Of a DNA stretch of 64,000 nucleotides, positions 9,530-18,488 are shown one piece after another; position 1 is the stretch's first letter, and the number at the start of each line of letters is the position of its first letter. A program made the position numbers and the translations under genes. The notes beneath the pieces were generated by a model, which worked only from the letters and a program-made list of their open reading frames with translations, had not been told where the DNA came from and searched no databases. The DNA is from Deltaproteobacteria bacterium (GTDB lineage Bacteria > Myxococcota_A > UBA9042 > DTJE01), in contig JAKPOP010000023.1 in NCBI GenBank assembly GCA_029547805.1, positions 18,028 through 82,027 of the forward strand. The letters are read 5' to 3'.

Positions 9530-11397
9530 ACGGACACGCTGGACGGACACGCCCGGTCCTGGCGGGTCTCCTCGGGCTGCTGCTGGCGGCAACGGCCTGC
9601 GGAACGGACGCCACGGGACTGTCGGGGGATGCGGGAAGCGGCCCGGCGACCCCGGCCTTCTCCGAGGCAACCGCCTGTTCCCGGGACTCGGATTGCCCCG
9701 CGGGAAGCGCGTGTAGCCGGACGGCTGGGGTCTGCGCCTCCCTGGCCCCCCTGGATCAGGCCTTCTCGGTCGAGGTGCTCCCGGAGGCCTCGAGCGGCCT
9801 CCCGGGGGACCAGTTTCCTCGGGTCATGGTCTCGGCCGGTGGGACGCTCCACCTCTCCGTGGCGCCCCCGGCGGTCGTCACGGGCCGGGTGCGACGTGCG
9901 GTGGCCGGGGCAAGGGCCTGGACCGGCAATGGGCAGGAGGCGGGCGAGGCCAGCGGCGCCCCGGTGATGGGGCGACTGGTCGCCGTGGCCGATGGCCGGA
10001 TCCCCGGAACCCAGGTCTGGAGCGAGGCCACCGTCGCCGGGGGGGCATCGGAAGAGGCCTCCGAGGGGACCTATCGCCTGGCCCTGGTCTCGGGCCTGAC
10101 CTATCGGGTCACCTTCGTGTCGGAGAAGGCCGGGCCCGACTCCCTTCCGTCCCATTCCTTCGACCTGACCGCCACCGGAGACATGTCGCTGGACATCGTG
10201 CTTCCGCCCGAGGATGCATACGTTCCCATCTCGGGACTGGTCCGGGCGGGAACGGGGACGCCGGTTCCGGTGCGAAACGCGACCGTCTCCTGCGTCGTCG
10301 GCGGCAATCCGGTGGGAACCACCGCCACCTCGGGCATCGACGGGATGTTCTCCCTCTTCGTGCCGCCAGGGATCGGGCCCGTGGAACTCCGGGTGGCCCC
10401 GGGATCAGGCCGGGACCCCTTTCCCGAACGAGTCTTCCAGTGGCAGGAAGGACTTTCGAGCCTCGAGCAGGACTTCGCCTCCGGCGGCGGCCTGCTGATC
10501 CTGGACCTGGGCGACCTGCCCCCGATCCGGACCGTGACGATTCAGGTGCTGGGAGGAGGTACCGACGGCCAACCAGTCTCGGGCGCTCGGGTCCGGGCGG
10601 CTGGATTCGCTGGCAACGGCACCGTCACCCGGTCCTCGGTGACCGGCAGCGACGGGCTGGTCACGCTGACCCTGCCCGAGGGACGCTACCGGGTCGGCAT
10701 CTTCCCGCCCCAGGGGACCCCATACGCAACGGCATACCGGGACCTGGACCTGGCGATGGAGGACGGCGTGGCCTTCCTGGTGGTGCTGGACCCGCGTCCG
10801 GTGCTCCGGGGTCAGGTCCTTCGTGCCGCCGACGGGTCCCCGCTGCCGGGGGCCGTTCTGACCCTCTGGACCCGGGAGGACCCCTCCGTGGCCGGTACGG
10901 CCTCTCCCCGGGAGAGCACCGTCACGATCACGGCTGACGCTCAGGGTGGATTCGAGACGCCTCTGGACCCGGGGCGATGGGCCGCATCGCTGGTTCCTCC
11001 GCCCCGGAGCGGCCTGCCCAGAATCGCCTGGCCCACCCTGGACATCACGGAATCGAAGGACCTCCGGGTGCAGGTCCCGGAAGGCATGCTGATCCGGGGA
11101 TCGGTCCGGCGGTCCGGGTCGCAGGAACCCCTGGTTGGAGCCACGGTCCGCGTGATGGTGCCACTGACGCAGACCCAGTCCGACGCCACCTGGTCCCTGG
11201 CCCAGACCTCCTTCGCGGTGACCCTGACCACCCTGGCCGAGGTCCAGACCCGGGAGGACGGGACCTGGGATGCCATCGTGCCCTTCCAGGATCCGGGCCA
11301 GCGGGAGGGCGATGCGACGCCGCCCGAGATGGGCTCCGGCGGCAACGGTACGGACGGCGTGGAGTCCTTCGGCACGCCGCTTCCCGAATCCCTCTGA
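9526..11397 (+). CDS. Surface lipoprotein with repeated carboxypeptidase-regulatory-like (Ig-fold) domains
   Basis: 623 residues with a lipoprotein signal (GLLGLLLAATAC). A short Cys-rich motif (DSDCPAGSACSRTAGVCA) follows, then several beta-sandwich units of the carboxypeptidase-regulatory-like type. These show repeated patterns such as RNATVSCVVGGNPVGTTATS, VSGARVRAAG and GAVLTLWTRED followed by a turn and a glycine-rich strand. Such domains act as adhesion or spacer modules at the cell surface. It overlaps the previous lipoprotein gene by four bases, suggesting the two products act together. No enzymatic motif is visible. Confidence 0.8.
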   Translation: MNGHAGRTRPVLAGLLGLLLAATACGTDATGLSGDAGSGPATPAFSEATACSRDSDCPAGSACSRTAGVCASLAPLDQAFSVEVLPEASSGLPGDQFPRVMVSAGGTLHLSVAPPAVVTGRVRRAVAGARAWTGNGQEAGEASGAPVMGRLVAVADGRIPGTQVWSEATVAGGASEEASEGTYRLALVSGLTYRVTFVSEKAGPDSLPSHSFDLTATGDMSLDIVLPPEDAYVPISGLVRAGTGTPVPVRNATVSCVVGGNPVGTTATSGIDGMFSLFVPPGIGPVELRVAPGSGRDPFPERVFQWQEGLSSLEQDFASGGGLLILDLGDLPPIRTVTIQVLGGGTDGQPVSGARVRAAGFAGNGTVTRSSVTGSDGLVTLTLPEGRYRVGIFPPQGTPYATAYRDLDLAMEDGVAFLVVLDPRPVLRGQVLRAADGSPLPGAVLTLWTREDPSVAGTASPRESTVTITADAQGGFETPLDPGRWAASLVPPPRSGLPRIAWPTLDITESKDLRVQVPEGMLIRGSVRRSGSQEPLVGATVRVMVPLTQTQSDATWSLAQTSFAVTLTTLAEVQTREDGTWDAIVPFQDPGQREGDATPPEMGSGGNGTDGVESFGTPLPESL

Positions 11398-11480
11398 TCC
11401 CGCTCGGAACGCCGGAAAATCCCTGGGAATGCTGCGGGGAATCCCGGGAGGGACCCGCGCAGGACCCGGGTCAGGGGGCC

Positions 11481-11867
11481 CTACCAGGCCCCGCATGCCT
11501 CCACGGCCTCCTCGGGGCCCATCGTCTGGAGGGCCTGGCAGGAGGCATTGGGCAGGGCGCAGAGGCACTCACGCATCGCGGCGGCGGCCGAGGACGTCAG
11601 GTCCCCCTGGGCCTGTGCGCAGTCACCATACCGTGCGACGAACCACCGATGGCACCCATCCAGATCCGGGTACGCCTCGCACCCCGCCACCAGCCGGTCA
11701 CAGAGGACCGTCTGGAAGCGCTCGCAGGCGGCCTGCTTTCCGGTGACTTCCTGTTCGGCGCAGGCGGGGGCATCGGGACCCAGATCGGTGACCCCGGGGG
11801 AGGCATCGTCGCAGGCGAAGGCCCAACAGGAACCCAGCAACATCAACAGCCCGAACGCGCGACGCAT
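11481..11867 (-). CDS. Small cysteine-rich lipoprotein
   Basis: 128 residues with signal MRRAFGLLMLLGSCWAFAC, where Cys19 is the likely lipid anchor. The mature domain has about ten more cysteines spaced as in disulphide-bonded helical bundles (CERFQTVLCDRLVAGC and CHRWFVARYGDCAQA). This pattern recurs in small secreted proteins of Myxococcota, whose function is unknown to me. The gene is convergent with the large lipoprotein gene and divergent from the mla operon. Confidence 0.75.
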   Translation of the reverse strand: MRRAFGLLMLLGSCWAFACDDASPGVTDLGPDAPACAEQEVTGKQAACERFQTVLCDRLVAGCEAYPDLDGCHRWFVARYGDCAQAQGDLTSSAAAAMRECLCALPNASCQALQTMGPEEAVEACGAW

Positions 11868-12037
11868 CGGCAGCCCCCTCCCAGTTGCCCCAGCATTACC
11901 ACCAATGGGGCCTCCGGATCAATCCCTTTCGGGCCTTGCCGGACCCCAGGAGCCGCCGTCTGCTCTGCCTTGGAAACCATTCGAACAGGTCGGCCTTCTC
12001 CTTGACGGGTGAGAGGATGCCCAGGGAGAATGCGGTC

Positions 12038-13132
12038 ATGAGCGATGCCCCCTCTCTGGAGTTCCGCTGGGGCCCGACGCTGGACCGGGAGTCGGTGCCC
12101 GACCGCTTCCGGGAGGTCCAGCAGGCGCTCCGAGGACGGACCGCCCCGCAGGTCCGACTGGACCTCGGGGGGGTCGAACGCATGGACAGCAGCGGGGCCG
12201 CGCTGTGCCACCTGCTGCGCCAGCAGGTCCTCCGCCAGAAGGGCACCCTCCGGCTGGCAGGCGAGAGCGAGGCGGCCCGAGAGGCCCTGTCCCTGTTCCG
12301 GGTCTCCTCCCAGCAACCGGTTCCTCCCGCTGCTCCTCCAGGCTTCTTCCAGGCCGTGGGGGACGCCATCGTCCGGGCAGGATCGGCCTTGGTGGACCTC
12401 CTGGTGCTGCTCACCGACACGCTGCACTTCACCGGCAAGGGCCTCGTCTCCCGCCGGGAGCGGATCCGGGGTGAGGCGGTGCTGGAGCAGATGGTCCGGA
12501 TCGGCCTGGAGTCCACGGGCATCGTGGCGCTCGTGAGCCTGCTGGTCGGCCTCACCGTCGCGCTGCAATCGGCCTACCAGTTGCGCCAGTTCGGGGCCAA
12601 CATCTACCTGGCGGACCTGATCGGCATCTCCATCACCCGGGAGATGGGCCCCCTGATCACCGCGATCCTCATTGCCGGGCGCAGCGGGTCGTCGATTGCC
12701 GCCGAGATCAGCACGATGGTGATCACCGAGGAGGTGGACGCCCTGCGGGTGATGGGGCTCAACCCCTCTCGTTTCCTGCTGGTGCCTCGGTTCCTGGGCA
12801 TCTCCCTGACCCAGCCGCTGCTGACGGTGGTGGCCGACGTGCTGGGGATCTTCGGGGGATTCGTCATCGCCACCACCTACCTGGACATCAGCGCCCGGGC
12901 CTTCGTGGACGAGTTGATCTCGGCCCTGATGGTGAAGGACCTGATGACGGGGCTGGTCAAGAGCGTGGCCTTTGCCTGGATCATCGTGTTCGTGGGAGCC
13001 CAGCGGGGCTTCCGGGTCACCGGCGGGGCCGAGGGAGTGGGCAAGGCGACGACCTCCTCGGTGGTGATCTCCCTCTTCGGGGTCATCGCGGCCGATGCCT
13101 TCTTCAGCCTGCTGTTCTACTTCGGAGACTGA
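12038..13132 (+). CDS. mlaE: STAS-domain-fused MlaE-type ABC permease
   Basis: 364 residues. The first 90 resemble a STAS domain (MlaB-like, with RMDSSGAALCHLL, the helix that binds the ATPase partner). The rest is a five-helix MlaE permease with the conserved GREMGPLITAILIAGR-type loop (here TREMGPLITAILIAGRSG) and EEVDALRVMGLNP coupling segment. In the Mla system this permease, with MlaF and MlaD, moves phospholipids between membranes. The ATG is chosen for AGGGAG nine bases upstream; an ATG at 12017 and a longer 415-residue reading also exist. It is the first gene of a five-gene operon. The fusion means no separate mlaB is needed. Confidence 0.9.
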   Translation: MSDAPSLEFRWGPTLDRESVPDRFREVQQALRGRTAPQVRLDLGGVERMDSSGAALCHLLRQQVLRQKGTLRLAGESEAAREALSLFRVSSQQPVPPAAPPGFFQAVGDAIVRAGSALVDLLVLLTDTLHFTGKGLVSRRERIRGEAVLEQMVRIGLESTGIVALVSLLVGLTVALQSAYQLRQFGANIYLADLIGISITREMGPLITAILIAGRSGSSIAAEISTMVITEEVDALRVMGLNPSRFLLVPRFLGISLTQPLLTVVADVLGIFGGFVIATTYLDISARAFVDELISALMVKDLMTGLVKSVAFAWIIVFVGAQRGFRVTGGAEGVGKATTSSVVISLFGVIAADAFFSLLFYFGD

Positions 13133-13136
13133 CCGG

Positions 13137-13943
13137 ATGAGCGATTCCGACCCCATCGTCGTGATCGATCACCTGACGGCGGGGTACGGCAGCCGCCCGA
13201 TCCTCCAGGACCTCTCGCTGCAGATCCGCCAGGCACGCATCACCGCGGTGGTAGGCCCCTCGGGATGCGGCAAGAGCACGCTGTTCAAGTGCATCGTCGG
13301 GCTGCTGCGCCCCTGGTCCGGCACGGTCCGGGTCGCAGGACAGGACCTCACGGCCATGGACGAGGACCGGCTGCCCCAGGCCCTGGCCCGGGTGGGACTG
13401 CTGTTCCAGCAAGGGGCCCTGCTCAACAGCGTGCCGGTGCGGGAAAACGTGGCACTGCCACTCCGGGAGCACACGCGACTGGAAGAGCCGGTGATCCAGG
13501 AGATCGTCCGGTTGAAGCTCCAGGCGGTCGGCCTCTCCCATGCCATCGACCTGCTTCCTGCCGAACTCTCGGGGGGCATGAGGAAGCGGGCGGCCCTGGC
13601 CCGCGCCATGGCCCTGGACCCGGACCTGCTGCTGTGCGACGAGCCCTCGGCAGGCCTGGACCCGCCGACCGCTGCGGACCTCGATGCCCTGATCCTGCGC
13701 CTCAAGGAGACCTTCCACATGACCGTGGTGGTGGTCACCCACGAGTTGCCAAGCATCGACCTGATCGCCGACGACGTGGTGTTCCTGGGGCGGGGCGGCA
13801 CGCTTCACTTCGCCGGGCCCCTGGCCGAGGCGAAGACGTGCCGGGTGCCCGAGGTGCTGGACTTCTTCGCCCGCCGTCCCGGCACCCGGGAGGAAGGGAC
13901 GTGCAGTCTGCTGGACCTGATGCGCCAGGAGTGCGAACCTTGA
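13137..13943 (+). CDS. mlaF: MlaF-type ABC transporter ATP-binding protein
   Basis: 268 residues, the ATPase of the lipid transporter. Walker A GPSGCGKST is near residue 41, the signature LSGGMRKRAALARA near 145, and Walker B LLLCDEPSAGLDP follows; the switch His is in VVTHE. The Met-Arg-Lys-Arg form of the signature is characteristic of MlaF/MKL-type ATPases. It begins four bases after the permease stop. No regulatory tail beyond the usual length is seen. Confidence 0.93.
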   Translation: MSDSDPIVVIDHLTAGYGSRPILQDLSLQIRQARITAVVGPSGCGKSTLFKCIVGLLRPWSGTVRVAGQDLTAMDEDRLPQALARVGLLFQQGALLNSVPVRENVALPLREHTRLEEPVIQEIVRLKLQAVGLSHAIDLLPAELSGGMRKRAALARAMALDPDLLLCDEPSAGLDPPTAADLDALILRLKETFHMTVVVVTHELPSIDLIADDVVFLGRGGTLHFAGPLAEAKTCRVPEVLDFFARRPGTREEGTCSLLDLMRQECEP

Positions 13944-13998
13944 CGGGAACGTCACGGGAGCCGACAGGCGGCCCGGGGGCCGCCGGGGGAATCGGGCC

Positions 13999-15012
13999 AT
14001 GATCACCGCAGCCCAGAAGGTGCGACTGGGGGTCTTCGTGGTGACCACCACGGTCATCTTCGCAGGGACCCTCATCGTCCTGACGGGCCTGCGCCTGTCG
14101 GAACAGCGCGACTCCTACGTCATCCGCTACCGCATGAGCCTCAGCGGCCTGGAGCCCTCGGCGTCGGTGAAACTGAACGGCGTCCGGGTGGGCCGGGTGG
14201 AGTCCATCCAGATCGACCGGGAGGACCCGAACGTGGTGGTCGTGGAGGTGAGCCTGGAGCACGGAACCCCGGTCAAGAAGGACGCGAAGGCGGTGGTCAC
14301 CCTGACGGGCATCACGGGGCTGAAGTACATCGAGATCACCGGGGGGTCCCGGGAGGCGCCCTTTGTGGAGCCGGGCGGGGAGATCCCGGCGGGGGAATCG
14401 GTGCTGGATCGCCTCACGGGACGCGCCGAGGACATCGCCGAGCGCATCCAGTTGCTGGTGGAGCAGTTGAACCGCTTCACCGACGACGAGGTCCGGGGCA
14501 AGGTCCTGGCCACCGTGCAGCACATCGATGAACTGGCCGTGTCGGCCGGGGCCACCATCGAGGAGAACCGCCCGGCCATCCGGGACCTGGCCGAGTCCCT
14601 CCGGGACGCCGGCGCGCGGGTGCAGGCGGCGGTGCGGGTCCTCGAGACCGACCTGACGGCGGCCTCCCGGAACGTCCGCCTGCTGTCGGAACGGCTCGAA
14701 AAGGAGGTCGAGCCGGGACGGGTGAAGGCCATCGCCGGCAACCTGGACCGGGTCGTGGCCCAGGTCCGGGCGGCAGTCGATCGGGCCAACCTGCCGGAGG
14801 TCGGGTCCCGAGTGGAAGACTTCAGCACGACTGCGGTGCGACTGGCCCAGAATCTCAACGTGACGGTCCTCCGGGCCCGAGAGGACCTCTACGCGGCGCT
14901 CCAGTACCTGCTGGAGACGCTGGAGAACCTGTCGGAGTTCTCCCGGCAGATTCGAGAGAACCCCGGGTCCCTGCTGGGCAGCGGCGAGGAGAAGGAGAGG
15001 AAGATCCGATGA
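13999..15012 (+). CDS. mlaD: MlaD/MCE-family substrate-binding protein
   Basis: 337 residues with one N-terminal membrane helix (VFVVTTTVIFAGTLIVLTG), then a single MCE domain (YRMSLSGLEPSASVKLNGVR through GITGLKYIEITGG) that forms the periplasmic lipid tunnel ring. A long C-terminal helical region (about residues 135-330), rich in Arg, Glu and Ala, could form an extended coiled coil reaching across the periplasm. This makes it more like PqiB/LetB or actinobacterial Mce proteins than the short E. coli MlaD. The stop overlaps the next start. Confidence 0.9.
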   Translation: MITAAQKVRLGVFVVTTTVIFAGTLIVLTGLRLSEQRDSYVIRYRMSLSGLEPSASVKLNGVRVGRVESIQIDREDPNVVVVEVSLEHGTPVKKDAKAVVTLTGITGLKYIEITGGSREAPFVEPGGEIPAGESVLDRLTGRAEDIAERIQLLVEQLNRFTDDEVRGKVLATVQHIDELAVSAGATIEENRPAIRDLAESLRDAGARVQAAVRVLETDLTAASRNVRLLSERLEKEVEPGRVKAIAGNLDRVVAQVRAAVDRANLPEVGSRVEDFSTTAVRLAQNLNVTVLRAREDLYAALQYLLETLENLSEFSRQIRENPGSLLGSGEEKERKIR

Positions 15013-15812
15013 TGGGCCGAACCCGTCTCTCAGAGGGCCCCAGGCGGTCCGCCGCGCTGATCCTCGGGGCCCTGACCTGCGTCGGGACCTGGGCCTGCGG
15101 CTCCAGCCCCCAGAAGGCCTACTACACCCTCTCCTACCCTCTGGCCGAGGACCGGGTCACCGAGGCCCGGCCCCCACTGCACCCCGTCCGGCTTCGCCTG
15201 CGTCCCTTCGAGGTGGCCCTGCCCTACGACCGCCCCCAGATGGTCTATCGCCAGACCCCCTACGAGTTCCAGTATGACCCCTACCGCCTCTGGGCCGCCA
15301 AGCCCCAGCACATGCTCCGGGAACTGGTGGAGGACCACCTGCAGGCGGCGCACCTGGTGGCCGAGGTGACCCGGACCTACGGCGAGGAACCGCCCCCCTA
15401 CGAGTTGAAAGGCGAGGTCCTGGCCATCGAGGAACTGGACGCCGGCGACACCTGGTTCGGCCATCTGGCCATGCGCTTCGAACTGGTCCGCACCCGGGAC
15501 CAGGTGACCCTCTGGCACTACCAGTTCGACCGGAAACGGCAGGTGGGGAGGCTCGCGCCGGCCCTGATCGTCCGGGCCATTTCCGAGATCCTCCAGGAAG
15601 AGATGCAGCGGGTCACGGTGGCACTGGACCAGACGCTGGCCCGGGATCGGGGCGTCATGCCGACGTTGTCCGCTGCCACGGCCCCGGGTCCTGCCGACGC
15701 GAAGACTGGTGCGCCCGTTCCCTCTTCCCAGGGCGGGGCCTCCGGGCCGGCGACCTCCCCCGATTCTGAGGACAGGCTGCCCCTGATCGTGCCGGACGAC
15801 GAGGTGCGCTGA
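15009..15812 (+). CDS. ABC-type transport auxiliary lipoprotein (PqiC/YmbA-like)
   Basis: 267 residues with a lipoprotein signal ending TWACGSS. The AYYTLSYPLAEDRV start followed by Arg-Pro-rich strands, MVYRQTPYEFQYDPYRLWA and a helix-strand pattern (LVEDHLQAAHLVAEV) match the DUF330/ABC-transport-aux family. These outer-membrane lipoproteins partner MCE proteins. The C-terminal 55 residues are a Pro/Ala/Ser-rich disordered tail. It overlaps mlaD upstream and the barrel-like gene downstream, which supports one transport machine. Confidence 0.85.
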   Translation: MMGRTRLSEGPRRSAALILGALTCVGTWACGSSPQKAYYTLSYPLAEDRVTEARPPLHPVRLRLRPFEVALPYDRPQMVYRQTPYEFQYDPYRLWAAKPQHMLRELVEDHLQAAHLVAEVTRTYGEEPPPYELKGEVLAIEELDAGDTWFGHLAMRFELVRTRDQVTLWHYQFDRKRQVGRLAPALIVRAISEILQEEMQRVTVALDQTLARDRGVMPTLSAATAPGPADAKTGAPVPSSQGGASGPATSPDSEDRLPLIVPDDEVR

Positions 15813-17521
15813 TGCGTCGCCTGGTGCCCATCGCCTGGGTCTCCTGGTGCCTGGGCATGGGCCTTGCCCAGGACGGGTGGGCCCAGGAGGAACGGGGGTC
15901 CTCGGAGGCGGCCTCGGAAGAGGCGGCGCCGATCACCGCTCCGGCAGAGTCCATCGCAGCGCCTGGGGCCGAGGCCCCCATGGGGACCCAGGACCCCGCA
16001 GGCAGGCGGGTGCCCTCCTCCCGGCTGGCGGCGCTGGAACGCCCCGAGACCTGGGACCAGCCCGCCACCGCCGAGCAACTGAGCCTGGACCCCACCCTGA
16101 TCCCGCCCGGGAAGGGGGCCATCTTCGTCCCGGCGATGACCGACCCTCGCCTGGAGCCGCCCTGGCTGGTGCTGGGGGAGAAGAAGAAGGTCCTGGAGAG
16201 TCTTCCTCCCGGCCGCCGGGCCATCGTCCCACCGGGCATCTACGAGGTCCGCCTGGGAAGCGGGTCCCTGGACGAGCGCATCCGGAAGCGGGTGCTGGTC
16301 CGGGAGGGACAGACCACCGTGATCCCGGCCACCTGGTCCACGCTGGTCGTTCAGGTGGTGGACGAATATTCCCAGCCCTTCCGGGGGTCCTATGAACTGC
16401 TGCGGCTCCCGGAACGGCGGAACCTGGGCCTGGGCCTGGGCGCCGACGTGGAGATCGGCGAGGAGGCCCGGTCCTGGGTGCTGGAACCCGGGGACTACAT
16501 GCTTCTGAAGACCGGGGAAAACCCCACGGCACGACGGGACTTCTACACCTTCCGACTCCGTCCCGGAGAGCGGTCGGTGGTGACGCTGGTGATGGACCGG
16601 AACACCGGCAACTTCCTGGGAGCGGGGGAGGTTCCGGTCCAGGGGCTCCGGGCGCGGCTGCCCAAGGACTGGACCGTCCGGCTGGCCGTGGGGGCCGATG
16701 CGGAGTTCAACCGCCGGTCGGACCTCGCGGGGTTCACGTCGGGCTACGGGTTCACGCTGGGAGGCTACCTGGACCTGATGGGCCTCTACCGGCCCCGACA
16801 GCACTACCTCTACCTGCGGCTGAAACTGGAGGAGAAGCAGGTCAAGATTCCGAACCAGCCCTTCCAGAAGGACCTGGACGAGTTGAAGGCCGACGCCCTC
16901 TACGTCTATCGGGTGCTGCCCTGGCTCGGGCCCTACGTCCGGGTCGGGGGCACCACGGCCCTGTTCCCGGGCTATGCCTGGCTGGGAAGCCCCACCGAGG
17001 TGGTGGAGGTGGACGCCGCCGGCCAGCCGGTGCGAAGCCTCGGGGTCTTCGAGGGCAAGTACCGCCTGTCTGATTCCCTGGCCCCGACGGAGGTGAAGGG
17101 CGGAGCGGGACTCGGCTTCCTGGTGACGGGGATCTACTGGTTCGACGCCAACGTGCGCATCGGGGTCGGCACCAGGTACCTCTGGACCCGGGGCCTCATG
17201 GCCCCCGCGGGGTCCTCCACGAGTCCCCGGGCCCTCTACCTGCGGCGCAAGGACAACGCCTGGCAGACCGGGATCGAGGGTACGGTGATCGCGAGCCTCC
17301 GGTGGACCCGCTGGCTGCTGGCGACGTTGGAGTTCGAGGCCCTGGAGCCCTTCACGGACTTCCGGCACCCGATCCTGACCTGGGACAGCAACGTTGGCAT
17401 CCGCCTGGCCTCCTTCGTGTCGGTGAACTACCTCTACCGGATGATCCTGGACCAGGACCGGTCGGAGCATCTCCAGACAGAGCATCGGGTCCTGCTGCGC
17501 TTCACCTGGCAGATCCTGTGA
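15812..17521 (+). CDS. Predicted outer-membrane beta-barrel protein of the lipid transport operon
   Basis: 569 residues with a signal peptide (WVSWCLGMGLAQDGWAQ) and an Ala/Glu/Pro-rich linker. A PEGA-like beta domain follows (PPGRRAIVPPGIYEVRLGSGS). The C-terminal half alternates aromatic and polar residues in strands such as GYGFTLGGYLDLMGLY and HYLYLRLKLEEKQ, finishing in VLLRFTWQIL, as expected for an outer-membrane barrel. Its position as the last gene after an MCE system and PqiC-like lipoprotein suggests it is the outer-membrane end of that system. That role is inferred from context only; I know no named family for it. Confidence 0.7.
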   Translation: MRRLVPIAWVSWCLGMGLAQDGWAQEERGSSEAASEEAAPITAPAESIAAPGAEAPMGTQDPAGRRVPSSRLAALERPETWDQPATAEQLSLDPTLIPPGKGAIFVPAMTDPRLEPPWLVLGEKKKVLESLPPGRRAIVPPGIYEVRLGSGSLDERIRKRVLVREGQTTVIPATWSTLVVQVVDEYSQPFRGSYELLRLPERRNLGLGLGADVEIGEEARSWVLEPGDYMLLKTGENPTARRDFYTFRLRPGERSVVTLVMDRNTGNFLGAGEVPVQGLRARLPKDWTVRLAVGADAEFNRRSDLAGFTSGYGFTLGGYLDLMGLYRPRQHYLYLRLKLEEKQVKIPNQPFQKDLDELKADALYVYRVLPWLGPYVRVGGTTALFPGYAWLGSPTEVVEVDAAGQPVRSLGVFEGKYRLSDSLAPTEVKGGAGLGFLVTGIYWFDANVRIGVGTRYLWTRGLMAPAGSSTSPRALYLRRKDNAWQTGIEGTVIASLRWTRWLLATLEFEALEPFTDFRHPILTWDSNVGIRLASFVSVNYLYRMILDQDRSEHLQTEHRVLLRFTWQIL

Positions 17522-17583
17522 CGGGAACGTCCAGGGGCGGGGGACGCGAGGTGGAGACGCGGGGCCCCGACCCCCAGGCCGGG

Positions 17584-18411
17584 TCAGGGGGCCGTCGCCG
17601 CCAGCAGGTCCGCCACCTCCTGGAGGTCCCGGAAGACCAGGTCCGGCCCCTCGGTGACGCTCTCCAGGTCCGCCAGGGAGGTCTCGCCGGAGAGGACCAG
17701 CACCGCCAGCATGCCGCTCCGCCGGGCCATCGCCACATCGGTGTAGAGGCGGTCTCCGATGTAGGCCAGCCGGGCGAGGGGTCGCCCCAGGCGCTCGGAG
17801 ACGGCCTGGGCCATGCGGGTCTCGGGCTTTCCGATGACCAGGTCGGCGCCCCGGCCGGTGCTCCGCTCCACCAGGGCCAGGAATGCCCCCACGTCGGGCC
17901 AGTATCCCCCCTCCACGGGGCAGTTCACGTCGGGGTGGGTGGCCACCAGGGGCAGGCCCGCTCGGACCGCATCGCACAACCGGACCAGTCGGGCAAAGTC
18001 CATCGTGGTGTCGTAGGCCAGCAGCACGAGGTCCGCCTCGTCGATCCGGTCGGCCAGGGGCACCCCCGCCTGAACCACTTCCTGTCGGAAGGACGGCGTT
18101 GCGAACAGCAGGACCCGCTGGCCGGGGCGCTCCCGGTGGAGGTAGGCAATCGCCGCCTCGCCGCTCGTCATCACGTGATCGGCCCCCACGGGCAGGCCCA
18201 TCCCCCGGATCTTCTGGCCGTACTCCTCGCGGCTCCTGGAGGAGTTGTTGGTCAGAAAGACGAAGGGCAGCCCCCGGGCCAGGCAGAGGTCCACGAAGTC
18301 CCGGGCCCCCGGCAGCAGACGCCCCCCGAGGTAGGTGGTCCCGTCCATGTCCAGTGCGAACCCGTCGGTGTGCCGCAGCCGTTCCAGGGCCCCTGCCGTC
18401 CGTTCGATCAT
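17584..18411 (-). CDS. HAD-superfamily IIA hydrolase (NagD-like phosphatase)
   Basis: 275 residues with motif I DMDGTTYLGG near residue 20, motif II LTNNSSRS, motif III Lys in IGKPE and motif IV GDRLYTDVAMA, in the order typical of class IIA HAD enzymes with a C2 cap (NagD, phosphoglycolate and p-nitrophenyl phosphatases). A cytosolic phosphomonoesterase is expected; the substrate is not readable. The ATG at 18411 is chosen because AGGGGAG sits eight bases upstream and no domain extends earlier. It is divergent from a second HAD phosphatase gene. Confidence 0.9.
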   Translation of the reverse strand: MIERTAGALERLRHTDGFALDMDGTTYLGGRLLPGARDFVDLCLARGLPFVFLTNNSSRSREEYGQKIRGMGLPVGADHVMTSGEAAIAYLHRERPGQRVLLFATPSFRQEVVQAGVPLADRIDEADLVLLAYDTTMDFARLVRLCDAVRAGLPLVATHPDVNCPVEGGYWPDVGAFLALVERSTGRGADLVIGKPETRMAQAVSERLGRPLARLAYIGDRLYTDVAMARRSGMLAVLVLSGETSLADLESVTEGPDLVFRDLQEVADLLAATAP

Positions 18412-18488
18412 CGTCGCAACTCCCCTGTCGCCATTGACAGCCCTTGCCGGGCCGTGATTCCATCCATCGCCCTGTCCTGGAGGCCCCC

